Shown one piece after another: positions 1 to 7,131 of a DNA stretch of 34,490 nt. Every line of letters begins with the position of its first letter. Within the stretch, counting starts at the first letter, position 1. The notes below the pieces were generated by a model. That model had not been told where the DNA came from, searched no databases, and was given only the letters and a program-made list of their open reading frames with translations. A program made the position numbers and the translations under genes. Source of the stretch: a bacterium (GTDB lineage: Bacteria > RBG-13-66-14); the NCBI GenBank assembly GCA_035528375.1, contig DATKYS010000007.1:1-34490 (forward strand), read 5' to 3'.

Positions 1-20
1 CGGTCGGCCCCTACGTCATC
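1..20. repeat. Edge of a dispersed composite-hairpin intergenic repeat
   Basis: The first 20 bases repeat the outer end of the element seen whole at 11958-12013 and, inverted, at 27763-27830 (GGTCGGCCCCTACG type). Only the right-hand end is inside the window. It is followed at 34-56 by a separate C-run/G-run hairpin of the type also seen at 23113-23133. Confidence 0.6.
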
Positions 21-75
21 GCAACATGCATGTCCCCTCCCCCCTGGGGGGGGAGGGCAGGGAGGGGGGTGCAGA

Positions 76-1977
76 TTACCGGCTGACGACCAGCCGCCGC
101 GTCAGCGATCCCGCGCTCGTTTCCAGGCGGTAGAGGTAGACGCCGGAGGGAATTTCCACGCAGTTCCAGGACGCCTCGTGACGCCCGGCGGTCGTCTCGG
201 CGTTCATCACGGTGGCCACGCGCCTGCCGGCCAGGTCGTAGACGGCCAGTTCCACATGGCCGTCGGCGGGAAGCGAATAGGCGAAGCTCACCGCCCCGCG
301 CGCCGGGTTGGGATAGGCTTCTTCGAGTGTCAGCCGGTACGCCGGTCCTGGGAAAGTCACCGCCTCCGTGGGGCCGAAGCGGCTTACCGTCCCGTCCGAG
401 TCGGTGACCTCCAGCCAGTAGACGTAGCTCAAACCGGCCTCTGTATCTCTGTCCAGCCAGCGGACCGCCGAGCCGGGAAGCGCGCCGGATACCGCCTCCG
501 GTTCGCTCTCACCAGTTGACCGCAGGACGTGTAGACCGGCGGGAACGTCGCCGGTGATTTCCCAGCCGACCAGGACCCCCTCGTCGCGAACGTCCGCAAA
601 GATGTCCGCGTCCTCCAGGCCGACCCCGAGCTGGTTGTAGAAGACGAAGTTGGGTTTACCATAATCCCAAGGGTTCGAGGTTAATCCCACGGCCAGGTCG
701 GGTGAACCGTCGTTGTTCAGGTCCCCGAGGTCTGAACACACTGCATAATAGTCCGGCAGCCAGAGCAGTTCGGGATATGTTTCCAGTCCGCCGCCGTTCC
801 AGAGGTACATGTGTATCGTGCCAAGGTCCGAAAGAAACATGTCCGTGTGACCGTCCAGCGTGGCGTCGCGGATGCTGCAGGAACAAACGTGGCCGTACAA
901 CTCGGATTCCCAACTGGGCGAGGTGGGGAGGCCGGAACCGTCGCCGTAGTAGACGTCGGAGTAGAAATCCAACCAGTCGTCGGCGCCGCAGATGCCCTTG
1001 AAGAGGTCGAGGATGCCGTCATCGTTAACGTCGCCCCAGAGTGCCACCTGGCATCTTCCGGGGGGTGGGTCGTTCTTCCAAATCGGCGTCGTCTGGATGA
1101 CGCCGTTTACGTTCTCATAGACCCGAACGTAGGACCCGTAGCTGGCTACGGCCAGGTCCAGGTCGCCGTCCGCGTCGTAGTCCCCCCAATCTGTCGATAC
1201 GCCCATTTCATGTCTAAACAGCAGGGGCTCGTCGGTCAGGACGCCGCCCTCGTTGGTATAGATCGCGACGTTGTGAACATGTTGGTCGGTCATCGCCAGG
1301 TCGGGGTAGCCGTCGTCGTTGTAATCACCCAGTGTGAGACCATCGTACACGGCGGAGGGGTCGTACATGTGGGACCAGGAGGGCGTGGTCTCGAGGCCGT
1401 TCCCGTCGTTGTAGTACACGTGAAGCTGATCGCCGCCACAGACCAGGTCCAGGTCGCCGTCCAGGTCCAGGTCCCCGGCGACGCAGGAGTAGGAGCCCTC
1501 GTCCAATCCCGAGGTCCAGCCCGGTGCCTCCGACAGACCGTCCCCCTCGTTGTAGTACACCACGTCATAATCGTAGGTGGCCGTGATGTTGTTGGCGGCG
1601 TAGAGGTCCAGCCGGTCGCTCCAGGTGTAGTCCACCTCGACGGTCGCCCCGTCGGCGGGGGCCGCGCCCAGGGCGATCCATCCGTCGTGCGGGTCCTCGC
1701 AGTACTCGTCGAGACCGAGGACCCGTCCGTTGACGCGCACCTCGGCAATGTCGCGCGCCGGAATGTGGTCGAGGTTGAACACCTTACAGTGACCGTCGCC
1801 GGTGCTCGTCTCGCCGGTCTGCGTCACCCAGCCGTCCCCGTTAAAGTCGCCGAGGACGATCCAGTGCGTCGAGGCCCCGTCCTCGCTCGTCCAGTCGGGG
1901 GGGATGGAATAGGGAATCCTGTCCACCGCGACGACGGGCACCAGGACCACCACTAGCATCGTTAGTATCTTACGCAT
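76..1977 (-). CDS. Secreted VCBS/FG-GAP repeat protein with FlgD-like C-terminal sorting tail
   Basis: The 633-residue product begins with a signal peptide (MRKILTMLVVVLVPVVAV). The middle carries at least six VCBS/FG-GAP motifs of the form D-x-D-G-x-x-D-(L/M), such as DGDLDLVCGG, DGYPDLAMTD, DGDLDLAVAS and DGSPDLAVGL; such repeats build calcium-binding beta-propellers. Residues about 555-633 form a FlgD-like Ig/T9SS-type C-terminal domain (YPNPARGAVSFAYSLP ... VYDLAGRRV ... GVYLYRLETS ... RRLVVSR). This domain in FCB-group bacteria directs export and surface attachment, so an extracellular or surface role is inferred. The ligand is unknown. The start is supported by AGAGGTGAG upstream. A short inverted repeat (TGAGGTA/TACCTCA, 1997-2014) sits just ahead of the ribosome-binding site. 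The stop is TAA at 76-78. Confidence 0.85.
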   Translation of the reverse strand: MRKILTMLVVVLVPVVAVDRIPYSIPPDWTSEDGASTHWIVLGDFNGDGWVTQTGETSTGDGHCKVFNLDHIPARDIAEVRVNGRVLGLDEYCEDPHDGWIALGAAPADGATVEVDYTWSDRLDLYAANNITATYDYDVVYYNEGDGLSEAPGWTSGLDEGSYSCVAGDLDLDGDLDLVCGGDQLHVYYNDGNGLETTPSWSHMYDPSAVYDGLTLGDYNDDGYPDLAMTDQHVHNVAIYTNEGGVLTDEPLLFRHEMGVSTDWGDYDADGDLDLAVASYGSYVRVYENVNGVIQTTPIWKNDPPPGRCQVALWGDVNDDGILDLFKGICGADDWLDFYSDVYYGDGSGLPTSPSWESELYGHVCSCSIRDATLDGHTDMFLSDLGTIHMYLWNGGGLETYPELLWLPDYYAVCSDLGDLNNDGSPDLAVGLTSNPWDYGKPNFVFYNQLGVGLEDADIFADVRDEGVLVGWEITGDVPAGLHVLRSTGESEPEAVSGALPGSAVRWLDRDTEAGLSYVYWLEVTDSDGTVSRFGPTEAVTFPGPAYRLTLEEAYPNPARGAVSFAYSLPADGHVELAVYDLAGRRVATVMNAETTAGRHEASWNCVEIPSGVYLYRLETSAGSLTRRLVVSR

Positions 1978-2061
1978 GGCTTTCTCACCTCTATTATGAG
2001 GTATCTCTACCTCACCGTAACGAGACCCGAGATGGGTTTTCCATCCCGAGCTGACCGTGAT

Positions 2062-2154
2062 TCACCGGCTCACGACCAGGCGCTCGCCGAGGACCAGGTA
2101 GATATGCACAACCACCTCTTTTTTCTGGCGCGATTTCCAGCGTCCCCGGGCGAA
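2062..2154 (-). pseudogene. Possible remnant of a FlgD-like C-terminal sorting tail
   Basis: On the minus strand this gap reads, in one frame, a tail ending HIYLVLGERLVVSR followed by TGA at 2062-2064. The last residues match the end of the sorting domain of the gene at 76-1977 (RRLVVSR-stop). No start or body of such a protein is present because the frame is closed by TAG at 2155-2157, which is the stop of the regulator next door. I read it as the leftover 3' end of a deleted secreted-protein gene. The match is short, so chance is not excluded. Confidence 0.35.
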
Positions 2155-3066
2155 CTAGTGTTTACCTCCGATGACTTCGTTTACCAGTACTATCCTTTTC
2201 TCCCTCAAAAGAACTTCTATATCCATGTCTTTTACAGACGGCGCCGAATCGAAGTAGGCATAAAAGGCCCGTTTGAGCACCTCGGCCAGCCCCCTGTCCC
2301 TGAGATGAAGTGCCAGCAGACCGTAGCCGCTGGCTAATTCGCTCTTCAAGCCGAGCAGTATCTCGCGTCCGTCAATTACCAGAACCTTGCCCGGCACCTC
2401 GTCAATGATTTTTACATCAACGTTATCGTAGTCCCTGTAAACGTTTGTAATGACGTTTACCAGGCTGTGGTTCAGCTTCCCGAGCCCCGCTATTGAATGA
2501 AACTTCACCTTTCTTTTTTGTAGCGCTTCGGTAAACTCGGCTTTGTATTTTATTAAAGATTCCTCCATCATCTTTTTCTTCGCGCCGCCCTGTGCCTTCT
2601 CCAAGACGAGGTCAACCGCGAAGAGCACTATTTCCTCCTTCGCGTTAGAAACCAGTCTCGTGAGCTCCTCTTGAATTACGAGAGGGTCTTTCATTACCTT
2701 GACGTAATCAATCTTCTCCCCGGCTTTCTTCGCCTTTCGGTAGAGCTTGCTCAGGGTATCGCCGACCTCGGTCAGGCTTTGCTGGAACGTCTTCGCTTCC
2801 TGGGCGAAGTTTTTCTGGGCCTCCTCGAGGAGCATTTTGGGAGCCACCGCTTCGTAGAGCTTCCGGCCGGAGTTGAGCTGGATGCACCCCCCCTTGGCCT
2901 CCAGGGAGTTCAGCACGTCGTAGGCCTTCACCCTGCTCAGCCCGGCCAGTTTTCCGACCTCCGCCGGGGTGCACTTCTCTTTTCGCAGGAGGGCGAGATA
3001 GGCCTTGACCTCACTCTCGGTGAATTCGATGTATTTCAGCATCTCGTGTATCTTCTTGTAGTCCAT
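2155..3066 (-). CDS. TrmB-family transcriptional regulator
   Basis: The 303-residue product has an N-terminal winged helix (residues about 1-75; FTESEVKAYLALL, TPAEVGKLAGLSRVKAYDVLNSLEAKG) typical of TrmB regulators, a short helical linker (about 80-125), and a C-terminal effector region with the PLD-like fold seen in TrmB proteins (KEEIVLFAVD ... KVLVIDGREILLGLKSE). TrmB proteins, best known from archaea, sense sugars or other ligands and repress or activate transport genes; the ligand here is unknown. I choose ATG 3066 over an upstream in-frame codon at 3108 because GAAGGA lies in front of it and a good promoter with its start point falls between the two. Codon choice is visibly more A/T-rich than in neighbouring genes, which suggests acquisition by transfer. 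Confidence 0.8.
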   Translation of the reverse strand: MDYKKIHEMLKYIEFTESEVKAYLALLRKEKCTPAEVGKLAGLSRVKAYDVLNSLEAKGGCIQLNSGRKLYEAVAPKMLLEEAQKNFAQEAKTFQQSLTEVGDTLSKLYRKAKKAGEKIDYVKVMKDPLVIQEELTRLVSNAKEEIVLFAVDLVLEKAQGGAKKKMMEESLIKYKAEFTEALQKRKVKFHSIAGLGKLNHSLVNVITNVYRDYDNVDVKIIDEVPGKVLVIDGREILLGLKSELASGYGLLALHLRDRGLAEVLKRAFYAYFDSAPSVKDMDIEVLLREKRIVLVNEVIGGKH

Positions 3067-3089
3067 CAGGTTTTTCCTTCGCAAATAGT

Positions 3090-3109
3090 GTTGTCCCGAC
3101 AGTGACAAC
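3090..3109. promoter_or_regulatory. Operator-like palindrome overlapping the TrmB-gene promoter
   Basis: GTTGTC and GACAAC form an inverted repeat with an 8-base spacer (3090-3109). It overlaps the end of the -10 box and the expected start point of the regulator gene, which is the usual position for autorepression. That the regulator binds here is inference. Confidence 0.5.
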
Positions 3110-3136
3110 GATAGTGTATAATTAATCCCCTGTCAA
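3108..3136 (-). promoter_or_regulatory. Sigma-70-type promoter of the TrmB-family gene
   Basis: Read on the minus strand: TTGACA (3131-3136), a 17-base spacer, then TATCGT (3108-3113). The -35 box is perfect; the -10 box matches four of six consensus positions. Transcription would start near 3101, leaving about 35 bases of leader before ATG 3066. Confidence 0.55.
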
Positions 3137-3157
3137 GGGTGTTCTGGGGAAAAATAT

Positions 3158-3185
3158 AAAAAAAGGCGGGTCCTCGGGACCCGCC
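3158..3185 (-). terminator. Intrinsic terminator of the 3254-4399 gene
   Basis: On the minus strand the stem GGCGGGTCC/GGACCCGCC (3165-3185, 3-base loop) is followed by seven T residues (3164-3158). It lies about 70 bases after the stop codon at 3254. Confidence 0.85.
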
Positions 3186-3253
3186 GTCCGTAGCTCACCG
3201 ACCGCTTCGAGGTGCATCATCCTTCGTCGCGTATATACGGACCGGAGGCTACC

Positions 3254-4399
3254 TTACCTCGCGTTGGATACCAGGGATACGGCGCCGGCTTTCCACCAGC
3301 GGATGCGGTCGCCGGACATGGCGGCGGCGACAATATCGTCCGTCCCGTCGCCGTCCAGGTCGGCGGCGTTCACCGCGTAGGCCCCGCTGAATTCAGCGTC
3401 CACGGTGTGCGAGTACCAACTCGACCCGCGACCGTCAACATTCTCCCACCACCGCACGGTGTTGCCGGTGGCCGAGGCCCCGATAATGTCGGCGTCCCCG
3501 TCGGCGTCGAGGTCGGCGGCGTGGACGGCGCAGATGGCCAGGCTCTTCTCGATGGAGTGCAGGTTCCAGCTCGTTCCGGAACCGTCGGCGTTCTCCCACC
3601 AGGCCAACAGGTTTTCGCCCACCCCGGCGCCCACGATGTCCGTGTCGCCGTCGGAGTCCAGGTCGGCGGCGAAGGCGCAGTACGCCTCACCCAGGGCTTC
3701 GGCCAGCGGGTGCCCCGTCCACTCCGAACCCCCGTCTATGTTCTCCCACCAGACGATTCCGCACGTGGTACACGACGCGGTGAGGATGTCCGGGTCGCCG
3801 TCGGAGTCCAGGTCGGCCGCCTGGACGGAGTCGACGCCCTCGCAGTAGTAGCTCACCTTGTGCTCGGCCCAGTCCGACGCGCGGCCGTCCAGGTTTTCCC
3901 ACCAGACGACCTCGTCTACCAGGTGGCCGGAGCCGAGGACGTCGAGGTCGCCGTCGGAGTCCAGGTCGGCGGCGCACACGGAGGTGGCGCCCCGCAGGTC
4001 GTCGTCCAGGATGTACCGCGTCCAGCCCGCGCCGGAGCCGTCGTTGGTCCACCAGGCGACCGTGCTGGAGTCCCAGGAGGCGCCGATGACGTCGGGGTCG
4101 CCGTCGGAGTCCAGGTCGGCGGCGTTGACCGACATCGCGCCGGGGAAGTCGTCCTCCACCACGCGGGTAAGCCACCGGGCGCCCGTTCCGGCGGTGTTCT
4201 CCCACCAGAAGAGGTCGCCCGCGTACCGGGCGGCGCCGAGGATGTCCAGGTCGCCGTCGGAGTCCAGGTCTACGGCCGCGATGGACCGCGCCCCGTCGAA
4301 GTTGTCCGCGACGGGGTACCCCGAATCGGTGAGGCCCCGGCCGGCCATGACGGTCGTTATCAAGGCGATGATGAGCTGTGCGTAGCGGGAAACCATCAT
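3254..4399 (-). CDS. Secreted seven-repeat VCBS/FG-GAP beta-propeller protein
   Basis: The 381-residue product has an N-terminal hydrophobic signal (YAQLIIALITTVMAG), then seven regular repeats of about 46 residues, each with a calcium-loop core A-D-L-D-x-D-G-D-x-D-(I/V) followed about 15 residues later by (V/A)-W-W-E-N. Seven blades fit a closed beta-propeller. The repetition is also strong in the DNA: a segment encoding DLDSDGD recurs with few changes, a pattern prone to repeat loss or gain. Unlike the protein at 76-1977 it has no C-terminal sorting domain and ends soon after the last repeat. Its ligand is unknown. Two adjacent ATG codons (4399 and 4396) follow GGAGAGGG; either may be used. 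It ends with TAA and its own terminator. Confidence 0.8.
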   Translation of the reverse strand: MMVSRYAQLIIALITTVMAGRGLTDSGYPVADNFDGARSIAAVDLDSDGDLDILGAARYAGDLFWWENTAGTGARWLTRVVEDDFPGAMSVNAADLDSDGDPDVIGASWDSSTVAWWTNDGSGAGWTRYILDDDLRGATSVCAADLDSDGDLDVLGSGHLVDEVVWWENLDGRASDWAEHKVSYYCEGVDSVQAADLDSDGDPDILTASCTTCGIVWWENIDGGSEWTGHPLAEALGEAYCAFAADLDSDGDTDIVGAGVGENLLAWWENADGSGTSWNLHSIEKSLAICAVHAADLDADGDADIIGASATGNTVRWWENVDGRGSSWYSHTVDAEFSGAYAVNAADLDGDGTDDIVAAAMSGDRIRWWKAGAVSLVSNAR

Positions 4400-4720
4400 G
4401 TCCCTCTCCGGGGTCGGCTGCGGTGTCTATCAATAAAAGCAAATATCGTTCCGGGCCGGAGGGCCGTCGGTCCGCGGCGAGACGCTGGTTCGTATCATCT
4501 TGTAAATGCGCAAGTTGCGGAATAGAGTCGCCGCCGTTAGCCGGGTGAACGCCCGCTCGGTGGAGCGGAAGTCGGGCGTTCTGACGCAGCAAAATGGTTG
4601 CTCGCCGGTCGAGCGGCCCGGGTGAGGTCGTCCTCCGGTCATAACGTATAAGCGGACCGATGGGTCCGCCGGTTCTTCCCCGTATCACGGAAGGGGGGTT
4701 CTGCGCCGGGTCGTGCAGTT
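4400..4720. other. Non-coding gap with an inverted repeat
   Basis: No convincing gene is seen. Short open frames on the minus strand here have no family resemblance. A perfect 9-base inverted repeat, GAACGCCCG (4547-4555) and CGGGCGTTC (4573-4581), encloses a 17-base loop that itself contains CCGCTC/GAGCGG, so two hairpins compete. Confidence 0.5.
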
Positions 4721-5080
4721 TTACGGATGCAGCAGGGGAGCGACCAGGGGTCGGAGGGCGCCCTGCAGCTCCCGGTCCCGGGGGGTGAAGGGATCGGAGG
4801 TGTGGGAGTCTATGTCTATCTGGCCCACCATGACGCCGGAGTGGAAGATTGGGGCCACTATCTCGGCCTTCGTCGCCGCGCTGCAGGCCAGGTAATTGCT
4901 TTCCCGGGTCACGTCGCCGACGACGACGGTCCGGCGCTGGGCGGCGGCCCGTCCGCAGACGCCTCGACAGAATGGAATCCGCGTGTGCTCCGTCGCCGCC
5001 CCGGTGTAGGGTCCCAGGACCAGCTCCCGGTCGTCGTCGGGGTTGACGAGTCGGAAGTTCGGTCTGTGGGTCGGCCATCG
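4721..5080 (-). pseudogene. 5'-truncated GAF-domain gene, free-methionine-sulfoxide-reductase-like
   Basis: Reading the minus strand from 5080, the open frame encodes a clear GAF core: NPDDDRELVLGPYTG, HTRIPFCRGVCGRAAAQ, RTVVVGDV, SNYLACSAATKAEIVAP, GQIDIDSHTSDPF, ending with TAA at 4721-4723. Order and spacing match the fRMsr (YebR-type) family, including three cysteine positions (C in RGVCG, LACS and IPFC). Family members are about 160 residues with some 40-60 residues ahead of this region; here the frame is closed by TAG at 5081-5083 and no usable start codon lies ahead of the core (the first in-frame GTG is at 4912, inside the domain). The N-terminal helix is not found in other frames. 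A deletion that removed the 5' end is the likely cause. Confidence 0.6.
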
Positions 5081-5481
5081 CTAATCGCCGGTTCCCGGGG
5101 GCTCTTCCCTGTCCCCGACCAGCGGCTCCTCCTCGCCGTTGCCGATGCTCGCCAGTTGCCACCAGTTACGCGAGTCCTTGAAGCCGCCGTAGGGGTTCTC
5201 CTCGCCGTAGAAGACGAAGCCGAGGATGATCCCCCGGTGCCGGGCGAAGGGGTAGAAGTCGTCGAAGGAGGCCCAGACGTTGAGGGCGATTTCCCCGGCT
5301 TCGAAGTCGCCCTTCAGCACGTCCCGCACCTGGCAGCGCAGGACGTGGCCCCAGCCGTGGCTGGTGCGTACTCGGTGTCCACCTTAATCACCAGGTCGGC
5401 CCCCGCCCATTCGTCGGCCGCCCGCACTGCCGGGAGCGCGAGCAGAATCGCCGACACGGTCAAGAGTGCTCTTTTCGACAT
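5081..5481 (-). pseudogene. Frameshifted small secreted protein of unknown family
   Basis: ATG 5481, preceded by GGGAGG, starts a signal peptide (MSKRALLTVSAILLALPAVRA) and ADEWAGADLVIKVDTEYAP. The frame then runs into nonsense and a stop at 5314, while the next frame carries the natural continuation TSHGWGHVLRCQVRDVLKG, GEIALNVWASFDDFYPF, RGIILGFVFYGEENPYGGF, ending at TAG 5081-5083. The switch falls near 5360-5372, so one base is missing or added there. With the frame restored the product would be about 133 residues, periplasmic or secreted. Promoter and ribosome-binding site are intact, so a sequencing or assembly error is as likely as a true mutation. I do not recognise the family. Confidence 0.6.
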
Positions 5482-5561
5482 GGTCACGACCTCCCGGCCC
5501 ACCGCGTCCGATTCGTTCACTCGCAAGACCGCCGGCGGGTTCCCCCGATTTACCCACCCCT

Positions 5562-5590
5562 TTAATAGTCCGGGTTTCACACCCCGTCAA
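5562..5590 (-). promoter_or_regulatory. Sigma-70-type promoter of the frameshifted secreted-protein gene
   Basis: On the minus strand TTGACG (5585-5590), 17 bases, then TATTAA (5562-5567). Transcription would begin near 5555, about 75 bases before ATG 5481. Confidence 0.5.
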
Positions 5591-5788
5591 GGGGGTGCCG
5601 CGGCGATGCGGTTCTCGCCTGTCCGGTCGGTGTGGGGATCGTGCTCGGGAAGCTCAACTGCAATTTTATCCGGTTGAAATGCGGAAAGTTACGCAAGACG
5701 TACACCTTCGGTGCGCCTGCAGATCGGGTCTGCGCTTCTTATCTGATTGATATTTTAAGATATGCGCCGAGTGTAAAAAAAAGTTGAC
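5591..5788. other. Divergent intergenic region without a gene
   Basis: This is the central part of the 389-base gap between the minus-strand gene starting at 5481 and the plus-strand small gene at 5871. It becomes AT-rich from about 5740. Apart from promoters at both ends I see no gene or strong structure. Confidence 0.5.
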
Positions 5789-5818
5789 TTGACAAAACCC
5801 CCTATGTTAGGGTGTAAA
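5789..5818 (+). promoter_or_regulatory. Promoter with operator-like inverted repeat ahead of the 61-residue gene
   Basis: TTGACA (5789-5794), 18 bases, TGTAAA (5813-5818). The spacer holds CCCTA-TGT-TAGGG (5800-5812), a perfect 5-base inverted repeat placed where a bound repressor would block polymerase. An overlapping TTGACT at 5784 duplicates the -35 box. Confidence 0.45.
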
Positions 5819-5870
5819 TGGGAAAAGTGATTCGCGGGTGAAATAAACAAAGCCGGACGAAGAAAAAACG

Positions 5871-6056
5871 ATGCACCTGAGCCCGAGAAACGTGTACCAC
5901 GGCGAATTCACCTACAACAAACCCAGCCGGGTCAGCTCCCGGCGACTCGTCATCCGCTCCATCCACGTCGCCTGCCGTCACCAGAAACTGATCCACGACA
6001 TGCTCGGCTTCCACTACGACGGCGGTGGAGGCTCTTTTTCCGTGACGCCGTGCTGA
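5871..6056 (+). CDS. Small histidine-rich protein of unknown function (61 residues)
   Basis: No family is recognised. The product is basic and rich in histidine, with HVACRHQKLIHDMLGFHYDGG in the middle and a C-terminal cysteine. Several facts support a real gene: 51 of 61 codons end in G or C, as in genuine genes of this window; a promoter with an operator-like repeat lies 50-80 bases upstream; and an intrinsic terminator starts six bases after the TGA stop. The ribosome-binding site is weak (ACGAAG, 9 bases ahead of ATG). The unit is monocistronic and ends before pstS. A metal-binding role would suit the His/Cys content but is only a guess. It could alternatively be a structured small RNA with a fortuitous frame. 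Confidence 0.55.
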   Translation: MHLSPRNVYHGEFTYNKPSRVSSRRLVIRSIHVACRHQKLIHDMLGFHYDGGGGSFSVTPC

Positions 6057-6061
6057 ACGAA

Positions 6062-6093
6062 GGGAACACCGTTCTTTGGTGCTCCCTTTTTTT
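6062..6093 (+). terminator. Intrinsic terminator of the small gene
   Basis: GGGAACACC/GGTGCTCCC (one mismatch, 7-base loop) followed by seven T residues. Confidence 0.85.
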
Positions 6094-6102
6094 GCGAGTG
6101 TT

Positions 6103-6124
6103 CGGTTGATCCGCCAATCAACCG
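6103..6124. promoter_or_regulatory. Inverted repeat upstream of pstS
   Basis: CGGTTGAT and ATCAACCG, 8-base perfect arms with a 6-base spacer. It has no T-run, so it is more likely an operator or RNA hairpin than a terminator. No PhoB-box repeat of the enterobacterial type was found in this region. Confidence 0.4.
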
Positions 6125-6173
6125 GAGAAGTGCCCGGGACAAGAGTTTCCCAACATCGGGGCACATTGAAAGA

Positions 6174-6201
6174 GGGCATCCAGGCCGCCACCTGAATGCC
6201 C
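6174..6201 (+). promoter_or_regulatory. Stem-loop in the pstS leader
   Basis: GGGCATCCAGG pairs with CCTGAATGCCC (11 bases, one mismatch, 6-base loop) about 60 bases before the pstS start. It could affect leader stability; no riboswitch class is recognised. Confidence 0.35.
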
Positions 6202-6261
6202 GACCCCCTGGAAGTTCCCTCAGTCGTCCAAGACCGGAAAGAACTCTACAAGGAGGCTTGC

Positions 6262-7089
6262 ATGCGCAAGTATAGCACAATCCCCACCGCTTTAACCCTC
6301 ATTATCGTGGGGGCCCTCGCCGGTTGCGGCGGGGAAGAGAACGGTGAGCCGTCGGAGGTCGTCACCCTCAGCGTGAACGGCTCCACCACCGTGACCCCCA
6401 TCATGCAGAGCGTGGCCGAGGTGTACGAGGCGGCGGACCTCGAGGTCTCCGGCACCGGCTCCGGCGACGGCATCACCGCCCTCATTGACGGACGCACCGA
6501 CGTCGCCATGGCCTCCCGGAAGATGAAGGACAAGGAGAAGGAAGACGCTGCGGCAAAGGGCGTCAAGCCCGTCGAGGTCGTCATCGCCCGCGACGGCATC
6601 GCCATCGTCGTCCATCCCTCCAACACCGTCTCCGGCCTCACCCTCGAGCAGGTCAAGGATATCTACCTCGGCAAGATCACCAACTGGAAGCAGCTCGGAG
6701 GTCCCGATGCCGAGATAGTTCCGGTCACCCGCGACAGCTCCTCCGGAACCTTCGAGGTCTTCGAGGAGCTCGTCATGGACAAGGAGCCCATCGTCCCCGG
6801 CGCGGTCACCCAGAACTCCAACGGCACCGTGCGCACGGCCGTGGCGGGATCCGAGGGCGCCGTCGGTTACGTCGGCCTGGGTTACGTAGACAAAACCGTC
6901 AAGGCCCTGGCCGTGGATGGCGTGGTCCCTTCGGAAGATACGGTCAACAGCGGGGCCTACAAGATCGCCCGCGACTTGAACCTTTACTATCCCAAGGGCG
7001 CCCCCCAGGCCGTGCTCGACCTGGTCAAATTCGTCCTGAGCAAAGAGGGACAGAAGATCGTGGCCGACGAGGGCTTCATCCCCCTCTAG
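6262..7089 (+). CDS. pstS: Phosphate ABC transporter, substrate-binding lipoprotein PstS
   Basis: The 275-residue product is the periplasmic phosphate receptor of the Pst transporter. A lipobox (GALAGC) places the lipidated cysteine at residue 22. Phosphate-binding motifs of the PstS/PBP-like family are visible: NGSTTVTP, GTGSGDGI, DVAMASRKM and TRDSSSGTFE. ATG 6262 is chosen because AAGGAGG precedes it and the lipoprotein signal starts directly after it; the longer frame from 6196 would put an unrelated 22-residue leader ahead of the signal. It opens the pstSCAB-phoU-porin cluster; pstC begins 42 bases after its stop. Confidence 0.95.
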   Translation: MRKYSTIPTALTLIIVGALAGCGGEENGEPSEVVTLSVNGSTTVTPIMQSVAEVYEAADLEVSGTGSGDGITALIDGRTDVAMASRKMKDKEKEDAAAKGVKPVEVVIARDGIAIVVHPSNTVSGLTLEQVKDIYLGKITNWKQLGGPDAEIVPVTRDSSSGTFEVFEELVMDKEPIVPGAVTQNSNGTVRTAVAGSEGAVGYVGLGYVDKTVKALAVDGVVPSEDTVNSGAYKIARDLNLYYPKGAPQAVLDLVKFVLSKEGQKIVADEGFIPL

Positions 7090-7131
7090 GCCGCTTCTTT
7101 CGTGCAAGGATAGAAAAACGGGGCGAAGAAC

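Noticed and set aside
1996-2337. Plus-strand open frame across the end of the TrmB gene
   Set aside because: It overlaps a well-supported gene and has no motif of its own.
3360-4330. CRISPR-like regular repeats
   Set aside because: The regular repeats encode protein blades in frame, and intervening sequence is coding rather than spacer-like.
4430-4642. 70-residue minus-strand open frame
   Set aside because: No motif, poor ribosome-binding site and no link to neighbours; left as intergenic.
5081-5083. TAG readthrough joining the secreted protein to the GAF core
   Set aside because: The two parts belong in different compartments, and truncation explains the missing GAF start more simply.
6094-6261. 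PhoB box upstream of pstS
   Set aside because: I looked for tandem CTGTCAT-like repeats and found none.
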